Positions 47,580-56,884 are shown, numbered from the stretch's first letter. The stretch: DNA of 64,000 nucleotides from an uncultured Psychrobacter sp. (GCF_947488565.1 NZ_CANKZC010000001.1:434001-498000), one strand, 5' to 3'. A program made the numbers and translations. The notes: a model not told the origin generated them from the sequence alone.

Positions 47580-48155
47580 ATGGCTTTATCACTTAATAAA
47601 GGCGGTAACTTATCGCTAACGAAAACCGATCCAAATTTATCCAAACTGCTTATCGGTCTTGGTTGGGACGAGCGCGCGACGTCTGGCGCAGAATTCGATC
47701 TTGATGCCAGTGTGTTTTTGCTAAGTACGGCTGGCAAAGTACGCGGTGATCATGACTTTATCTTTTATAATCAACTCAAGTCCGACAATGGCGCAGTTGA
47801 GCACACCGGTGACAACCGTACTGGCGAAGGTGATGGTGATGATGAAGTCATCAAAGTAAACCTAACCCAAGTACCTACTGATGTTGACAAGGTCGTCGTT
47901 ACCGTTACTATCCATGATGCGGCCGCCCGTAGTCAAAACTTTGGTCAGGTAGCCAACGCCTTCATCCGCGTCGTTAACGAAGAGACAGGTACTGAAGTCG
48001 TTCGCTTTGACTTGGCAGAAGACTACTCCGTTGAGACGGCGATGGTATTTGGCGAAGTGTATCGCCATAATGGTGAGTGGAAATTCCGCGCTGTCGGTCA
48101 GGGCTACTCAGGCGGCCTACAAGCCATGTGTCAGCAGTATGGTGTGGATATTTAA
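47580..48155 (+). CDS. TerD-family stress protein 1
   Basis: The 191-residue single TerD domain has the acidic calcium-binding signatures [10 protein letters not shown] (about 39-48) and [13 protein letters not shown] (about 77-89), with the typical C-terminal [20 protein letters not shown]. TerD proteins are cytoplasmic calcium-binding proteins linked to tellurite, phage and other stress resistance. AAGGA precedes the ATG. It opens a region with two more TerD paralogs, a TerC-like protein, a TerA-like protein and Ter-linked enzymes. Confidence 0.94.
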   Translation: MALSLNKGGNLSLTKTDPNLSKLLIGLGWDERATSGAEFDLDASVFLLSTAGKVRGDHDFIFYNQLKSDNGAVEHTGDNRTGEGDGDDEVIKVNLTQVPTDVDKVVVTVTIHDAAARSQNFGQVANAFIRVVNEETGTEVVRFDLAEDYSVETAMVFGEVYRHNGEWKFRAVGQGYSGGLQAMCQQYGVDI

Positions 48156-48321
48156 AGTTGTTCTTAATTCAGTACGTAGACTGATACTTTAACAATTATC
48201 ACATCCAAAATATAAAGTAGAGGTTGCTTGGCTACCAGTCTTAAATACAACTGCCAGACAGTCATTATTATTGGTAGCCAAACGACGGATAATGCTTTAT
48301 GTTTCGGTTAGAATTATGCAT

Positions 48322-48350
48322 AAAAAGTGGTTAGCAATAGCCACTTTTTT
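48322..48350 (+). terminator. Intrinsic terminator after terD paralog 1
   Basis: AAAAAGTGG-TTA and TAG-CCACTTTTTT form a stem with one imperfect pair. A TATAAT (48363-48368) just downstream suggests a new promoter for the TerC-like gene. Confidence 0.65.
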
Positions 48351-48407
48351 GTGGTTTGTGTCTATAATAGGCCGACCTTAGCTTTACGCAACCAGACAGG
48401 ATGTGTC

Positions 48408-49469
48408 ATGAGACATTTTTATTTAGACTTTATCTTTACAGCCATTGCCCTAGCGGTAGCGGCATGGTGGGGATATTCACATGGCGGTTTAGGCGGCATG
48501 ATAGCCACCCTATCTATTACTGCTATTTTGGCCGTCATGGAGATTTCATTATCGTTTGATAATGCGGTGGTCAACGCCTCAGTCCTCAAAGGCTGGGATG
48601 AATTTTGGAAAAAAATCTTCTTAACCGTTGGTATTTTAATTGCGGTATTTGGTATGCGCTTGGTTTTTCCTATCGTCATTGTCGCGGTCACCGCTGACCT
48701 TGGTATGATGGAGGTGATCAACTTGGCTCTATATAATCCAGAAGAGTACTCTGCCAGATTGATGGCACATCATGCTGAAATTTCAGCATTTGGTGGTATT
48801 TTCTTACTATTGGTCTTCTTGAACTTCGTTTTCGATGATAAAGATGTGCATTGGTTTGAATGGCTTGAGAGTCGCTTGGCTAAGCTTGGCAAAGTTGATG
48901 CTATGAGTGTCTTTGTCGCACTTATCATTTTAATGATTGCAGTATCATGGGCCAGCACAGAACAAGCTTCTGCGGTATTGATCGCTGGCGTTTGGGGTAT
49001 CTTGGTCTATTTGGGCGTACAAGTGGTATCCGGTATGCTTGAAGGCGATCTTGAAGAAGACTTAGAACATGAAGGCGGTATGTCAGGCGGGGAAGCAACC
49101 AGTGCCATTATGAAAGGCGGTATCATTGGTTTCTTATACTTAGAAGTCCTTGATGCTTCGTTTAGTTTCGATGGTGTAATCGGCGCATTTGCGATTACCA
49201 ACGACGTTATCGTTATTATGCTAGGCCTTGCTATCGGTGCAATGTTTGTACGTTCTATGACCATTTTCTTAGTGGACAAAGGCACGCTTGATGAATTCGT
49301 TTATCTTGAACATGGCGCGCACTACGCTATCGGTGCGTTGGCAATTATTATGCTATTGTCAGTGAAGTTCCACGTACCTGAGCTGATTACTGGCCTTATC
49401 GGTATCGCCTTTATTGGCTGGGCGCTACTTTCTTCACTTAAATATCGTAAGCAAGAAGTGCTTGAATAG
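48408..49469 (+). CDS. TerC-like integral membrane protein (DUF475 family)
   Basis: This roughly 353-residue protein has about nine hydrophobic segments. It carries the paired acidic motifs of TerC-type carriers, MEISLSFDNAVVNASVLKGW in the first half and LDASFSFDGVIGAFAIT in the second. An acidic loop GDLEEDLEHEGG lies between them. DUF475 proteins are a TerC subgroup, thought to handle metals such as Mn or Ca with TerD proteins. The frame is open 27 codons upstream, but AGGA lies before the ATG at 48408. Confidence 0.88.
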   Translation: MRHFYLDFIFTAIALAVAAWWGYSHGGLGGMIATLSITAILAVMEISLSFDNAVVNASVLKGWDEFWKKIFLTVGILIAVFGMRLVFPIVIVAVTADLGMMEVINLALYNPEEYSARLMAHHAEISAFGGIFLLLVFLNFVFDDKDVHWFEWLESRLAKLGKVDAMSVFVALIILMIAVSWASTEQASAVLIAGVWGILVYLGVQVVSGMLEGDLEEDLEHEGGMSGGEATSAIMKGGIIGFLYLEVLDASFSFDGVIGAFAITNDVIVIMLGLAIGAMFVRSMTIFLVDKGTLDEFVYLEHGAHYAIGALAIIMLLSVKFHVPELITGLIGIAFIGWALLSSLKYRKQEVLE

Positions 49470-49519
49470 GTTTTGATAACTCTAATATTAATACTTAAAT
49501 TGATTTGAGCCATAAAATG

Positions 49520-49555
49520 ACAGGTCATCGCCGCTATCGGTTATGACCTGTTTTT
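49520..49555 (+). terminator. Intrinsic terminator after the TerC-like gene
   Basis: ACAGGTCAT pairs with ATGACCTGT, followed by TTTTT. It lies between the TerC-like gene and the convergent yhhQ. Confidence 0.75.
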
Positions 49556-49614
49556 ACATCTGTTTGTAGAGCTTACTGAATACGGATGTACACATACCTT
49601 ACTACTTTTATGAT

Positions 49615-50274
49615 CTACTTCCCTGCCAGCATCTTCTGCAACTTTGCCAATATCACACCATATAATGGTAAGAAGATAAACACGCCCATGACTATCTTAA
49701 ACAAGTAATCCATCATGCCGATCTCAACCCAATGCGACGCCATAAAAGGATCTGGGCTTTTATAAAAAGCGATGGCAAAAAAGCACAAGCTATCGACCAG
49801 ATTACCAATAAACGTCGATGCTAAGGGCGCAATCCACCAGACGCTAAGACGGCGTAATCTATTAAATACTTGAATATCTAACAGCTGCCCGACAACATAA
49901 GCGCTAAAGCTTGCAAGAACAATGCGAAAAACAAACAGATTAAAATCCAGCAGGTGTTCGTGACCGATAAACTGACCATTTGAAAATACTACTGAAAAAT
50001 AATAAGAGATCAATAGCGCAGGCAGCATAGCAAAAAAGATAATGCGTCTAGCAAGATGTTGACCAAAGATACGCACGGTCAAATCAGTAACCAAAAATAT
50101 AAAAGGAAAGGTAACAGCGCCCCAGGTGGTGATAAAGCCAAACAGCTCAACAGGTAATTGCACCAGGTAGTTACTACTTGCGATGATAAAGATATGCAAG
50201 CTGACTAGCCAAAATAAAGCACGGCTATAGCGAATGGGTTCAATCGGGGTTATCAAAACAGTACTGACAGTCAT
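49615..50274 (-). CDS. yhhQ: Queuosine precursor transporter (YhhQ/VUT family)
   Basis: This 219-residue membrane protein with six or so hydrophobic segments matches the YhhQ/VUT family (COG1738). ITTWGAVTFPFIFLVTDLTV and the conserved PLASTFIGNLVDSLCFFAIAF are typical. YhhQ imports the 7-deazaguanine precursors preQ0 and preQ1 for queuosine synthesis. The assignment is supported by a preQ1-I-like riboswitch directly upstream on the same strand, which overlaps the AAGG ribosome binding site. The gene is embedded, in reverse orientation, among Ter genes. queC, another queuosine gene, lies 10 kb away. Confidence 0.92.
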   Translation of the reverse strand: MTVSTVLITPIEPIRYSRALFWLVSLHIFIIASSNYLVQLPVELFGFITTWGAVTFPFIFLVTDLTVRIFGQHLARRIIFFAMLPALLISYYFSVVFSNGQFIGHEHLLDFNLFVFRIVLASFSAYVVGQLLDIQVFNRLRRLSVWWIAPLASTFIGNLVDSLCFFAIAFYKSPDPFMASHWVEIGMMDYLFKIVMGVFIFLPLYGVILAKLQKMLAGK

Positions 50275-50281
50275 AAAGCGG

Positions 50282-50314
50282 CCTTTTTTTACACCAGGGT
50301 AGAGGGAACCTGAG
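50282..50314 (-). ncRNA. preQ1-I riboswitch upstream of yhhQ
   Basis: Read on the minus strand, UCAGG pairs with CCUGG (P1, one G-U wobble). The loop begins UUCCCUCUAC, matching the GGUUC...CUAC...CCC core of class I preQ1 aptamers. The A-rich tail (UGU then seven A) ends in AGG, which can pair with CCU of the loop to make the H-type pseudoknot. The AGG is also the ribosome binding site, seven bases before the yhhQ ATG. PreQ1 binding would therefore hide the ribosome binding site: translational off-switch. The length, about 33 nt, is right for this class. Confidence 0.85.
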
Positions 50315-50594
50315 CGCGCTATTATAAATCATAATCAAATAAATAGCCAAAGTGAGCGTGATATTGCAATAAAACCATTTTTTTATAAATAGAAATGTAT
50401 ATGTCATATAGTCACACAAAATTCGCCTTGCTTAGTAGGCAAACGCTTAGTATAGTAAAACGTAATGACATGCAGGACGTGACATACAGGTAGATATTTT
50501 TGATATTTACGTTGATTGTTAGACGACTGCACGATTTTTATTTCATTTTTTTGACTCTTCAATCCACTTAATTATTAATCTAAAGGATATTTAT

Positions 50595-51170
50595 ATGGCT
50601 ATTAGCTTAACAAAAGGCGGCAACGTAAACTTATCAAAAGAAGCGCCAGGCTTAACCAATATCACCGTTGGTCTTGGCTGGGATCCACGTGCAACCGACG
50701 GTCAAGAGTTTGATTTGGATGCTATTGGCTTTTTGGTCAATGAAGCAGGTAAAGTACGTAATGATCAGGACTTTATCTTTTTTAATAATCTAAAGTCGGA
50801 TAATGGTGCTGTTGAGCATACTGGCGATAACCGTACTGGTGAGGGCGACGGTGATGATGAACAAATCAAAATCAACCTTGCAAGCATTCCAGCTGACGTC
50901 AGCAAAGTAGCTATTTGCGCTATTATTTATGAAGGTCAAAACCGCAATCAAAACTTCGGTCAAGTTGGTGAAGCTTATATCCGCGTCGTAAACGACACTG
51001 GCCAATCTGAAATCGCACGTTATGACTTATCAGAAGATGGTAGCACCGAAACTGCAATGATCTTTGGGGAGTTATACCGTCATAGCGGTGATTGGAAATT
51101 CCGCGCAGTTGGTCAAGGCTTTAGCGGTGGTCTAGGACCATTAGCCGCCTCTTATGGTGTCAATGTTTAA
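50595..51170 (+). CDS. TerD-family stress protein 2
   Basis: The 191-residue single TerD domain has [10 protein letters not shown] and the [13 protein letters not shown] acidic motif, and ends with [20 protein letters not shown]. It is a paralog of the gene at 47.6 kb with the same length. AAAGGA precedes the ATG. It is divergent from the preQ1-regulated transporter and followed by a weak terminator-like hairpin. Confidence 0.94.
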   Translation: MAISLTKGGNVNLSKEAPGLTNITVGLGWDPRATDGQEFDLDAIGFLVNEAGKVRNDQDFIFFNNLKSDNGAVEHTGDNRTGEGDGDDEQIKINLASIPADVSKVAICAIIYEGQNRNQNFGQVGEAYIRVVNDTGQSEIARYDLSEDGSTETAMIFGELYRHSGDWKFRAVGQGFSGGLGPLAASYGVNV

Positions 51171-51233
51171 TCATTGATTTTAACCATTTATGAGTAAACA
51201 TAGTCAATCAGACGTCTGATTGTATTCATCCCT

Positions 51234-51272
51234 AAGCCATCAAGTGTATTGACCACATTTGATGGCTTTAAA
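51234..51272 (+). terminator. Terminator-like hairpin
   Basis: AAGCCATCAA pairs with TTTGATGGCTT; the following T-tract is weak (TTTAAATAT). It lies between the second terD gene and the AIM24-family gene. Confidence 0.5.
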
Positions 51273-51356
51273 TATAGATGATTACGTAAAATTTTTGAAT
51301 ATAATTGCTTAGTAAGATGTATACAACCAATATAGAATTAGAAGGATTTGTCATTT

Positions 51357-52109
51357 ATGACTGCTACGTTTAGCTTAATCGGAACTATCGAACCATTTTT
51401 GCATTGTAACCTTAAAAAAGGCGATTCGATTTATTGCGAAGCCAATGCCATGGTAATGATGGAGTCCAATCTTGAGCTAAAAGGTAAAATGCAAGGTGGA
51501 TTGATGCAATCGTTAATGCGCCGCTTTGCTAATGATGAATCACTATTTCAACAACAGATAGAAGCGGTCAATGGTGAAGGTGACTGCCTACTTGCGCCAA
51601 CACTGGATGGCGATATGCAGATACTGGACGTCGGTACTCAGCAGTATACTCTGAGTGACGGTGCTTTTGTCGCCGCACAGACAGGGGTCGATATTAGAGC
51701 AAATATTCAGCGTAACCTCGGCGGTGCGGTGTTTGGTGATACGGGCGGCTTTATGGTCATGCAGACTCAAGGTAAAGGTCAAGTTGTTGTCTCTGGCTTT
51801 GGCTCCTTGTTTGAGATTGATGTGACGCCAGACAAAGATGTCATTATCGATAACGGGCATGTAGTCTGCTGGGACTCAAACCTTGATTACAAGCTGTCGG
51901 TCTCAACCAGTAAGAAAAAAGGTATTATGAGTAATATCATCAATTCAGTCACTAGTGGTGAAGGTATGGTGCTGAACTTTTCAGGCACTGGCAAGATCAT
52001 TATTTGTTCACGTAATCGAGACAGTTATCAGGGCTGGCTACAAAGTATCTTAGGTAGCAGTTCAGGTGGTCGCGGCGGTAATGGCGGTTTTTTAGATAAT
52101 ATCTTATAA
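51357..52109 (+). CDS. AIM24-family (TIGR00266-like) protein
   Basis: The 250-residue protein is beta-rich with Gly-rich turns and resembles the AIM24/TIGR00266 family, including IYCEANAMVMMESNLEL, GGAVFGDTGGFMVMQTQGKG and VVCWDSNLDY. Its C-terminus ends with a glycine-rich SSGGRGGNGGFLDNIL. These proteins are frequently found with Ter genes in bacteria, but their biochemical role is unknown. An in-frame TTG lies three codons upstream; the ATG at 51357 is preferred. Confidence 0.82.
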   Translation: MTATFSLIGTIEPFLHCNLKKGDSIYCEANAMVMMESNLELKGKMQGGLMQSLMRRFANDESLFQQQIEAVNGEGDCLLAPTLDGDMQILDVGTQQYTLSDGAFVAAQTGVDIRANIQRNLGGAVFGDTGGFMVMQTQGKGQVVVSGFGSLFEIDVTPDKDVIIDNGHVVCWDSNLDYKLSVSTSKKKGIMSNIINSVTSGEGMVLNFSGTGKIIICSRNRDSYQGWLQSILGSSSGGRGGNGGFLDNIL

Positions 52110-52313
52110 GCAAACTTTATAAGCAAAATGAATGGCTAACTACAGTAATCAACATTTAAATATTCCACTCACAATTACTACAATACTATCGACAAAAATG
52201 CGAGTAGCAAGGAAAATAAGTGTCCGTACTATGCATCGTAGAACTACGCATCATAGACTAAGCAAGTTTGACGCAGCTAATCGTAATTTTTGAGAGGGTA
52301 TAAGGATCTCATC

Positions 52314-52922
52314 ATGGCAGTTAGTTTACAAAAGGGTCAAAAAATATCCTTAAGCAAAGAAGCTGGCGGCAACCTTACCCAAGTCAAGCTAGGTCTTGGC
52401 TGGGATGTCGCACAAGGACCCCAAGACAAAAAAGGTGGCTTCTTAGGTAAGTTATTTGGTGGCGGCACTGGCGGCGACTCAATCGATTTGGATGCCTCAT
52501 GCATTATGTTTGATAACAACAAACAGCCTGTCGATGCCATATGGTTCAGTCAGCTTAAGTCAAAAGATGGCAGTATTGTTCATACTGGTGATAACCGCAC
52601 AGGTGACGGCGACGGTGATGACGAAGTGATCAACGTCGATCTTGCAAAAGTTCCTACTGAGGTAGTATCACTGGTTTTTACTGTCAATAGCTTTACTGGA
52701 CAGACATTTGAGACAGTAGAAAATGCCTTTTGCCGTATCGTCAACGCTGACAACAACTCAGAAGTGGCACGTTATAACTTGTCTGCACAAGGCAGTCATA
52801 CAGCGATGATTATGGCAAAAGTGTATCGCCATAATAATGAATGGAAGATGCACGCTATTGGTGAAACTGCTTCTGGTCGCACCTTTCATGACTTGATGCC
52901 TGCTATCACGCCACATGCATAA
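52314..52922 (+). CDS. TerD-family stress protein 3 (with KKGGFLGKLF insertion)
   Basis: The 202-residue TerD-like domain has the acidic motif TGDNRTGDGDGDDE and SIDLDASCIMFDN. Between the N-terminal beta strands and the SIDLDAS motif it carries an extra segment, QDKKGGFLGKLFGGGTGGD, not present in the two other single-domain paralogs. A similar insertion occurs in the TerA-like protein that converges on this gene. AAGGATC precedes the ATG at 52314. Longer starts are unlikely. Confidence 0.9.
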   Translation: MAVSLQKGQKISLSKEAGGNLTQVKLGLGWDVAQGPQDKKGGFLGKLFGGGTGGDSIDLDASCIMFDNNKQPVDAIWFSQLKSKDGSIVHTGDNRTGDGDGDDEVINVDLAKVPTEVVSLVFTVNSFTGQTFETVENAFCRIVNADNNSEVARYNLSAQGSHTAMIMAKVYRHNNEWKMHAIGETASGRTFHDLMPAITPHA

Positions 52923-52975
52923 TTGACTAGTGACTCTAACTGGATTATTCCCAATCTAGTTAAATAGTTTATTCC

Positions 52976-53018
52976 AAAAAAGAGCGGTCCGTCTATCAGT
53001 AGATGGGCCGCTCTTTTT
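52976..53018. terminator. Strong bidirectional intrinsic terminator
   Basis: AAAAAAGAGCGG-CC-TCTA pairs with TAGA-GG-CCGCTCTTTTT. It separates terD paralog 3 from the convergent TerA-like gene. Confidence 0.9.
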
Positions 53019-53046
53019 ATATTTATTATTTATATGTTGAGAAGTA

Positions 53047-54315
53047 CTATTTACGCCCGCGCTTCCAACTAAAGCCCCAATTAAAAGCTTTGTCCATTTC
53101 TTGATGCCCTTTGAAGTATTGGTTGATGCGTTCAACGTTAATACTGCCTTGCTGGTTCACCAAACGTGCAATGGCACACATCGGTAGATTACCAGCGCCT
53201 TCGGTTAAGCGAGTTTCAATTGGTGGTTGTTCTGGCACATGTATCGTCGCCACCCCATCCGTCTGCGCCCAGTTTGGCGCGCCCTCATAGATAAAGGCAA
53301 AAATAAACACCTCTTCGATTTGTGCCCACTGCTGTCCATTAATATCAAGCCATTCACCACCACTTACCTGTCCAGTTCTGTCGTCAGCACGTAACAATAC
53401 ATAAGGCGCTGATTGCAAACTACCAAAACGATTGCCTAGTGCTTGAATCAGTGTTTTTTCGCCATTTTTCAGATGAATCATCGCACCGACATCAAGATCA
53501 ATACCGCCTTTCCCATGCTGCTTAAATAGATCGCCTAGTAAACCCTTTTTGGGCGCTGCTTTATCCGTATCTGGGCGCTGATTCCAATCCAAATTGACTG
53601 ATATTTTACCAAAGTCATCGCGTTTTTTGAGGTTAATGCTGGACTGGTTTTTTGTTAAGGTAATTTTGCTTAAGTTGATTGCAGGGCTGGTTGGAATCGG
53701 CGGCGGTGTGCTTGCTTGACTTACACTACCTGCTTTTTGGGTGTTGATAGGTCTTTGGGTATTGATAGATTGTGATTGGCTCTGTGGCTGATTTTGTGAC
53801 TGGTTCTGAACTGGTGCTTCATCTGCAATCTCAACACCGAAATGCTCGGATAATGGTTTTAGTCCACCTTCAAAACCTTGAGCAATAAAGCGAAATTTCC
53901 AGCTACCTTGTCTGCGATAGCATTCTGCCAGAATGATGGCTTTTTCATTACGTCCAGCGCTACTAAGCTGGCAAGTCATCAGTATCTGACTGCCTTGCAA
54001 TACTTGAATATCGACATCACCCAGTTGCGCCAGCGTCTGCCCACTAGAAAATGCTAAGGCTATTTTTTCGATGCTTGCAGGCTGTGCATGCAAATTGATA
54101 TCAAAAAACCCATCACTGTCATGACCTCGAAAGCTGACGCTATTATCATCACTACTTTTTTGACCATAAAACACCATATCGCCATCACCGCGGACTTTGC
54201 CGCTGTTTGTCAGACGATAAGCGGCACAATTAATCGCATTTTGACTCAAAATTCTAATACTAATATTGTCATTTGGTAATGGTGCATTGGCACCTGCAAC
54301 TAGGGTTTGACTCAT
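53047..54315 (-). CDS. TerA-like protein with two TerD-type domains
   Basis: The 422-residue protein has two TerD-like domains joined by a Gln/Ser/Pro-rich linker (about residues 170-215). In domain 1 the acidic motif is replaced by HDSDGFFDINL. Domain 2 retains IDLDVGAMIHL and LLRADDRTGQVSGGEWLDIN, and carries a KKGLLGDLFKQHGKGG insertion like that in TerD 3. The architecture resembles TerA/TerF-type proteins. Metal binding may be retained only in domain 2. AAAGGA precedes the ATG. Confidence 0.85.
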   Translation of the reverse strand: MSQTLVAGANAPLPNDNISIRILSQNAINCAAYRLTNSGKVRGDGDMVFYGQKSSDDNSVSFRGHDSDGFFDINLHAQPASIEKIALAFSSGQTLAQLGDVDIQVLQGSQILMTCQLSSAGRNEKAIILAECYRRQGSWKFRFIAQGFEGGLKPLSEHFGVEIADEAPVQNQSQNQPQSQSQSINTQRPINTQKAGSVSQASTPPPIPTSPAINLSKITLTKNQSSINLKKRDDFGKISVNLDWNQRPDTDKAAPKKGLLGDLFKQHGKGGIDLDVGAMIHLKNGEKTLIQALGNRFGSLQSAPYVLLRADDRTGQVSGGEWLDINGQQWAQIEEVFIFAFIYEGAPNWAQTDGVATIHVPEQPPIETRLTEGAGNLPMCAIARLVNQQGSINVERINQYFKGHQEMDKAFNWGFSWKRGRK

Positions 54316-54554
54316 GATTTATCCTTTATATGGTTATACAGTTGAGATATTCTTAGCCTTATTATCGTCTTATAGTAGCATGGATATGACTCAATTTTTA
54401 GCAGCTGCTGAATGCGAATACGTTTGCTATGGTAAAGCTTGAAATCTATTACATCAGCTGTCGTGCATTACCTGCATAATGATTTATAATTTGCCACATT
54501 TGTATATAATGACTGTGAACATAGTACGCCAAACCAAACGACGTTGAGAAATTT

Positions 54555-55676
54555 ATGGACAACCAAGACAATGAATATCAGTATGATTTGAGCGCGGTTT
54601 GGCTTGCTGAAGGACAATCAAGCCAGCGCGATATGTTATCTAGCTTACAAACCCTAAAAACTCGTTCTAACACTCCATTTGATGTGATCGCCTCACATCG
54701 ACATCATCGTCCTGAGATTTTTGAATTTGCTGATTTGACTTATCAAGAGCCTACTGGCGTGTTAATAGATGACGATCGAGACTCAGCCTTAAAACCTGAC
54801 ATGCCGCGTTGGCAATTTGTGTTAGAGCATGCAAAGCAACACAACGTAAAGGTGCTTTTGACTGGTCGTAATGGAATTGATTACGAAGTGCAGCGTGAGG
54901 CATTTGATACAGCAGGTATTCGCTTATTAACGGGTGCAACCAGCGTAGAGGCACTAGCGTCGATTGAAGATAAATTTGCGTTTATGCAGCAGTGTCATAC
55001 GCATGATATCCCTGTGGCAGACGCTTGGCGCTTTGACACTACTGATGAGCTTGAAGCGTTACTGGCTAAACATAGTCATCAACCACTATGTGTAAAACCG
55101 GTTACTGGTATTTTTGCTCAAGGATTTTGGCGATTAGATACTGGTAAGGCAGCTAATGAGCAATATGATAGTTTTGAGCATCTGTATTTTACAGACAGTA
55201 AGAAAATCAATACTGAACAGTTTGTGAATGCCTATACAAACAGTCAGATGGTGCATGAGCGTCCTATTCCTATGTTACTGATGCCTTACTTATCAGGGCA
55301 AGAATATTCTATCGATGTGGTCTGTGAATATGGCGAAGTCTTAGCCGCAATTACTCGCCATAAAACGGGGAAAATCCAGCATATCGGCTACGAGCAGTCA
55401 GTTATGGACGTCGTTATGCCATTGATTAAAACTTTTGGTTGTGATGGTATTGTTAGTGTACAGACCAAGGCGGATGATAATGGTCAGCACCGTGTGCTTG
55501 AGATTAACAGTCGCCCATCAGGTGGTATTAGCTATACGGCTCATAGCGGTATAGATTTAACCCAGGTAGGGTTTGCCTATTGGTTAGGACTAACAGCTAA
55601 GCCAAAATTAGCTGACATCATCGAACAGATTACCCCCTGTCAGGTGCGCTCAATTACGACGAGCGTGAAATTTTAG
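54555..55676 (+). CDS. ATP-grasp enzyme of the Ter-linked module
   Basis: The 373-residue protein has an N-terminal pre-ATP-grasp domain, then an ATP-grasp fold with KPVTGIFAQGF, MPYLSGQEYSIDVVCEYGEV and the metal/ATP-binding LEINSRPSGGISYTA. ATP-grasp enzymes join a carboxylate to an amine or thiol through an acyl phosphate. This subtype is one of the enzymes described in Ter-associated biosynthetic clusters together with PRTase, HAD and CitE-like proteins, which occur here from 59.7 to 64 kb. The substrate is unknown. It is divergent from the TerA-like gene. Confidence 0.85.
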   Translation: MDNQDNEYQYDLSAVWLAEGQSSQRDMLSSLQTLKTRSNTPFDVIASHRHHRPEIFEFADLTYQEPTGVLIDDDRDSALKPDMPRWQFVLEHAKQHNVKVLLTGRNGIDYEVQREAFDTAGIRLLTGATSVEALASIEDKFAFMQQCHTHDIPVADAWRFDTTDELEALLAKHSHQPLCVKPVTGIFAQGFWRLDTGKAANEQYDSFEHLYFTDSKKINTEQFVNAYTNSQMVHERPIPMLLMPYLSGQEYSIDVVCEYGEVLAAITRHKTGKIQHIGYEQSVMDVVMPLIKTFGCDGIVSVQTKADDNGQHRVLEINSRPSGGISYTAHSGIDLTQVGFAYWLGLTAKPKLADIIEQITPCQVRSITTSVKF

Positions 55677-55696
55677 AATGAGTTAAGACATCACTC

Positions 55697-56884
55697 TTAA
55701 CGTAATTCAGGAAAGCGCCTTATCATCATAATCATCAGTAGCAGCGCGACACTCGCGACAGCAGCGCCCACAAAACCCACGCTTGATAGTGAGATATGAG
55801 TGACGGCATAACCACCAAGTAAAGCACCAGTACCAATCCCTAAATTAATAATGCCAGAGAACATCGCCATCACCATGTCTTGTGCATTGATATCAATCTC
55901 GATAACCTTGGCTTGAATACACAGCATCAACAGTATCATTGCTGTGCCCCAGATTAACGTATTCAGGCTGAGCAACCATATCGAGTTGACCGCCCATAAC
56001 ATCGTAACCATAGACCCTAATATCAATACCGTAGATCCCAACATTAACATCGTATTGGATTTATCACTCCATCGACTAAATATCAGACTACCAATAAGTC
56101 CTGCTCCACCAAATAGTAGCAATACAAAAGTGACCAAATTCTCGCTAATAGAGCCAATTCGACTCATAAAAGGCTCAATATAAGAGTATGCTGCGTAGTC
56201 TGCGGTAAAAACCACAAAGCAAAATAAATACAGACTGATCAACAATGGGTTTTTGAGCAATTCTGGAATTTTTCTAAAAGATCCTTCAAACATACTTGGC
56301 AAGTTTGGTAGCAATTTCATTTGTAGAACAAATACGATAAAAGCAATTACACCAATGCCAGCAAACGTAGTTCGCCAACCAAACCATTGACCAACTATGC
56401 GTCCTATAGGAACACCCAAGACCATCGCTAATGACGTACCCGTAGCCAGTATACTAAGTGCTAAAGCCCTTTTACCCTCAGGTGCTACGCGTAAAGTTAT
56501 GGCCGCAGTAATAGCCCAAAATATCGCATGTGAAAAAGCGATTCCTACCCGGCTGATTAGAAGAACTTGAAAACTCCAAGCAAAGACAGACAATACATGA
56601 CTGGCAATAAATACGACAAACAAGGCCAATAGTAAACGCTTACGCTCAAGCCTGCTGGTCAGTAGCATGAGTGGCAATGACATGGCTGCGACTATCCAGG
56701 CATACAGTGTTAGCATCCAACCTGTTTCTGCAGTGGTAATAGAGAAGTCGTGAGCGATATCACTTAGCAGAGCCACAGGCACGAATTCTGTAGTATTCAC
56801 CACAAACGCGCTGATACCCATTAGTATTACTCGAAAATATTGGGTACGGCGAGAAACTACTCCCGCATCAAGATTGTGTTCCAT
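55697..56884 (-). CDS. MFS transporter, sugar efflux (SotB)-like
   Basis: The 395-residue protein has about 12 membrane segments and resembles SotB/AraJ-type exporters: FVVNTTEFVPVALLSDIAHD near the N-terminus, MTLYAWIVAAMSLP-type segment 2, and ALSILATGTSLAMVLGVPIG. Such carriers export sugars or drugs; the substrate is not determinable. Given the location, export of a product of the Ter-linked pathway is possible, but that is speculation. A GTG three codons upstream is an alternative start; the ATG at 56882-56884 has GGA before it. Confidence 0.83.
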   Translation of the reverse strand: MEHNLDAGVVSRRTQYFRVILMGISAFVVNTTEFVPVALLSDIAHDFSITTAETGWMLTLYAWIVAAMSLPLMLLTSRLERKRLLLALFVVFIASHVLSVFAWSFQVLLISRVGIAFSHAIFWAITAAITLRVAPEGKRALALSILATGTSLAMVLGVPIGRIVGQWFGWRTTFAGIGVIAFIVFVLQMKLLPNLPSMFEGSFRKIPELLKNPLLISLYLFCFVVFTADYAAYSYIEPFMSRIGSISENLVTFVLLLFGGAGLIGSLIFSRWSDKSNTMLMLGSTVLILGSMVTMLWAVNSIWLLSLNTLIWGTAMILLMLCIQAKVIEIDINAQDMVMAMFSGIINLGIGTGALLGGYAVTHISLSSVGFVGAAVASVALLLMIMMIRRFPELR

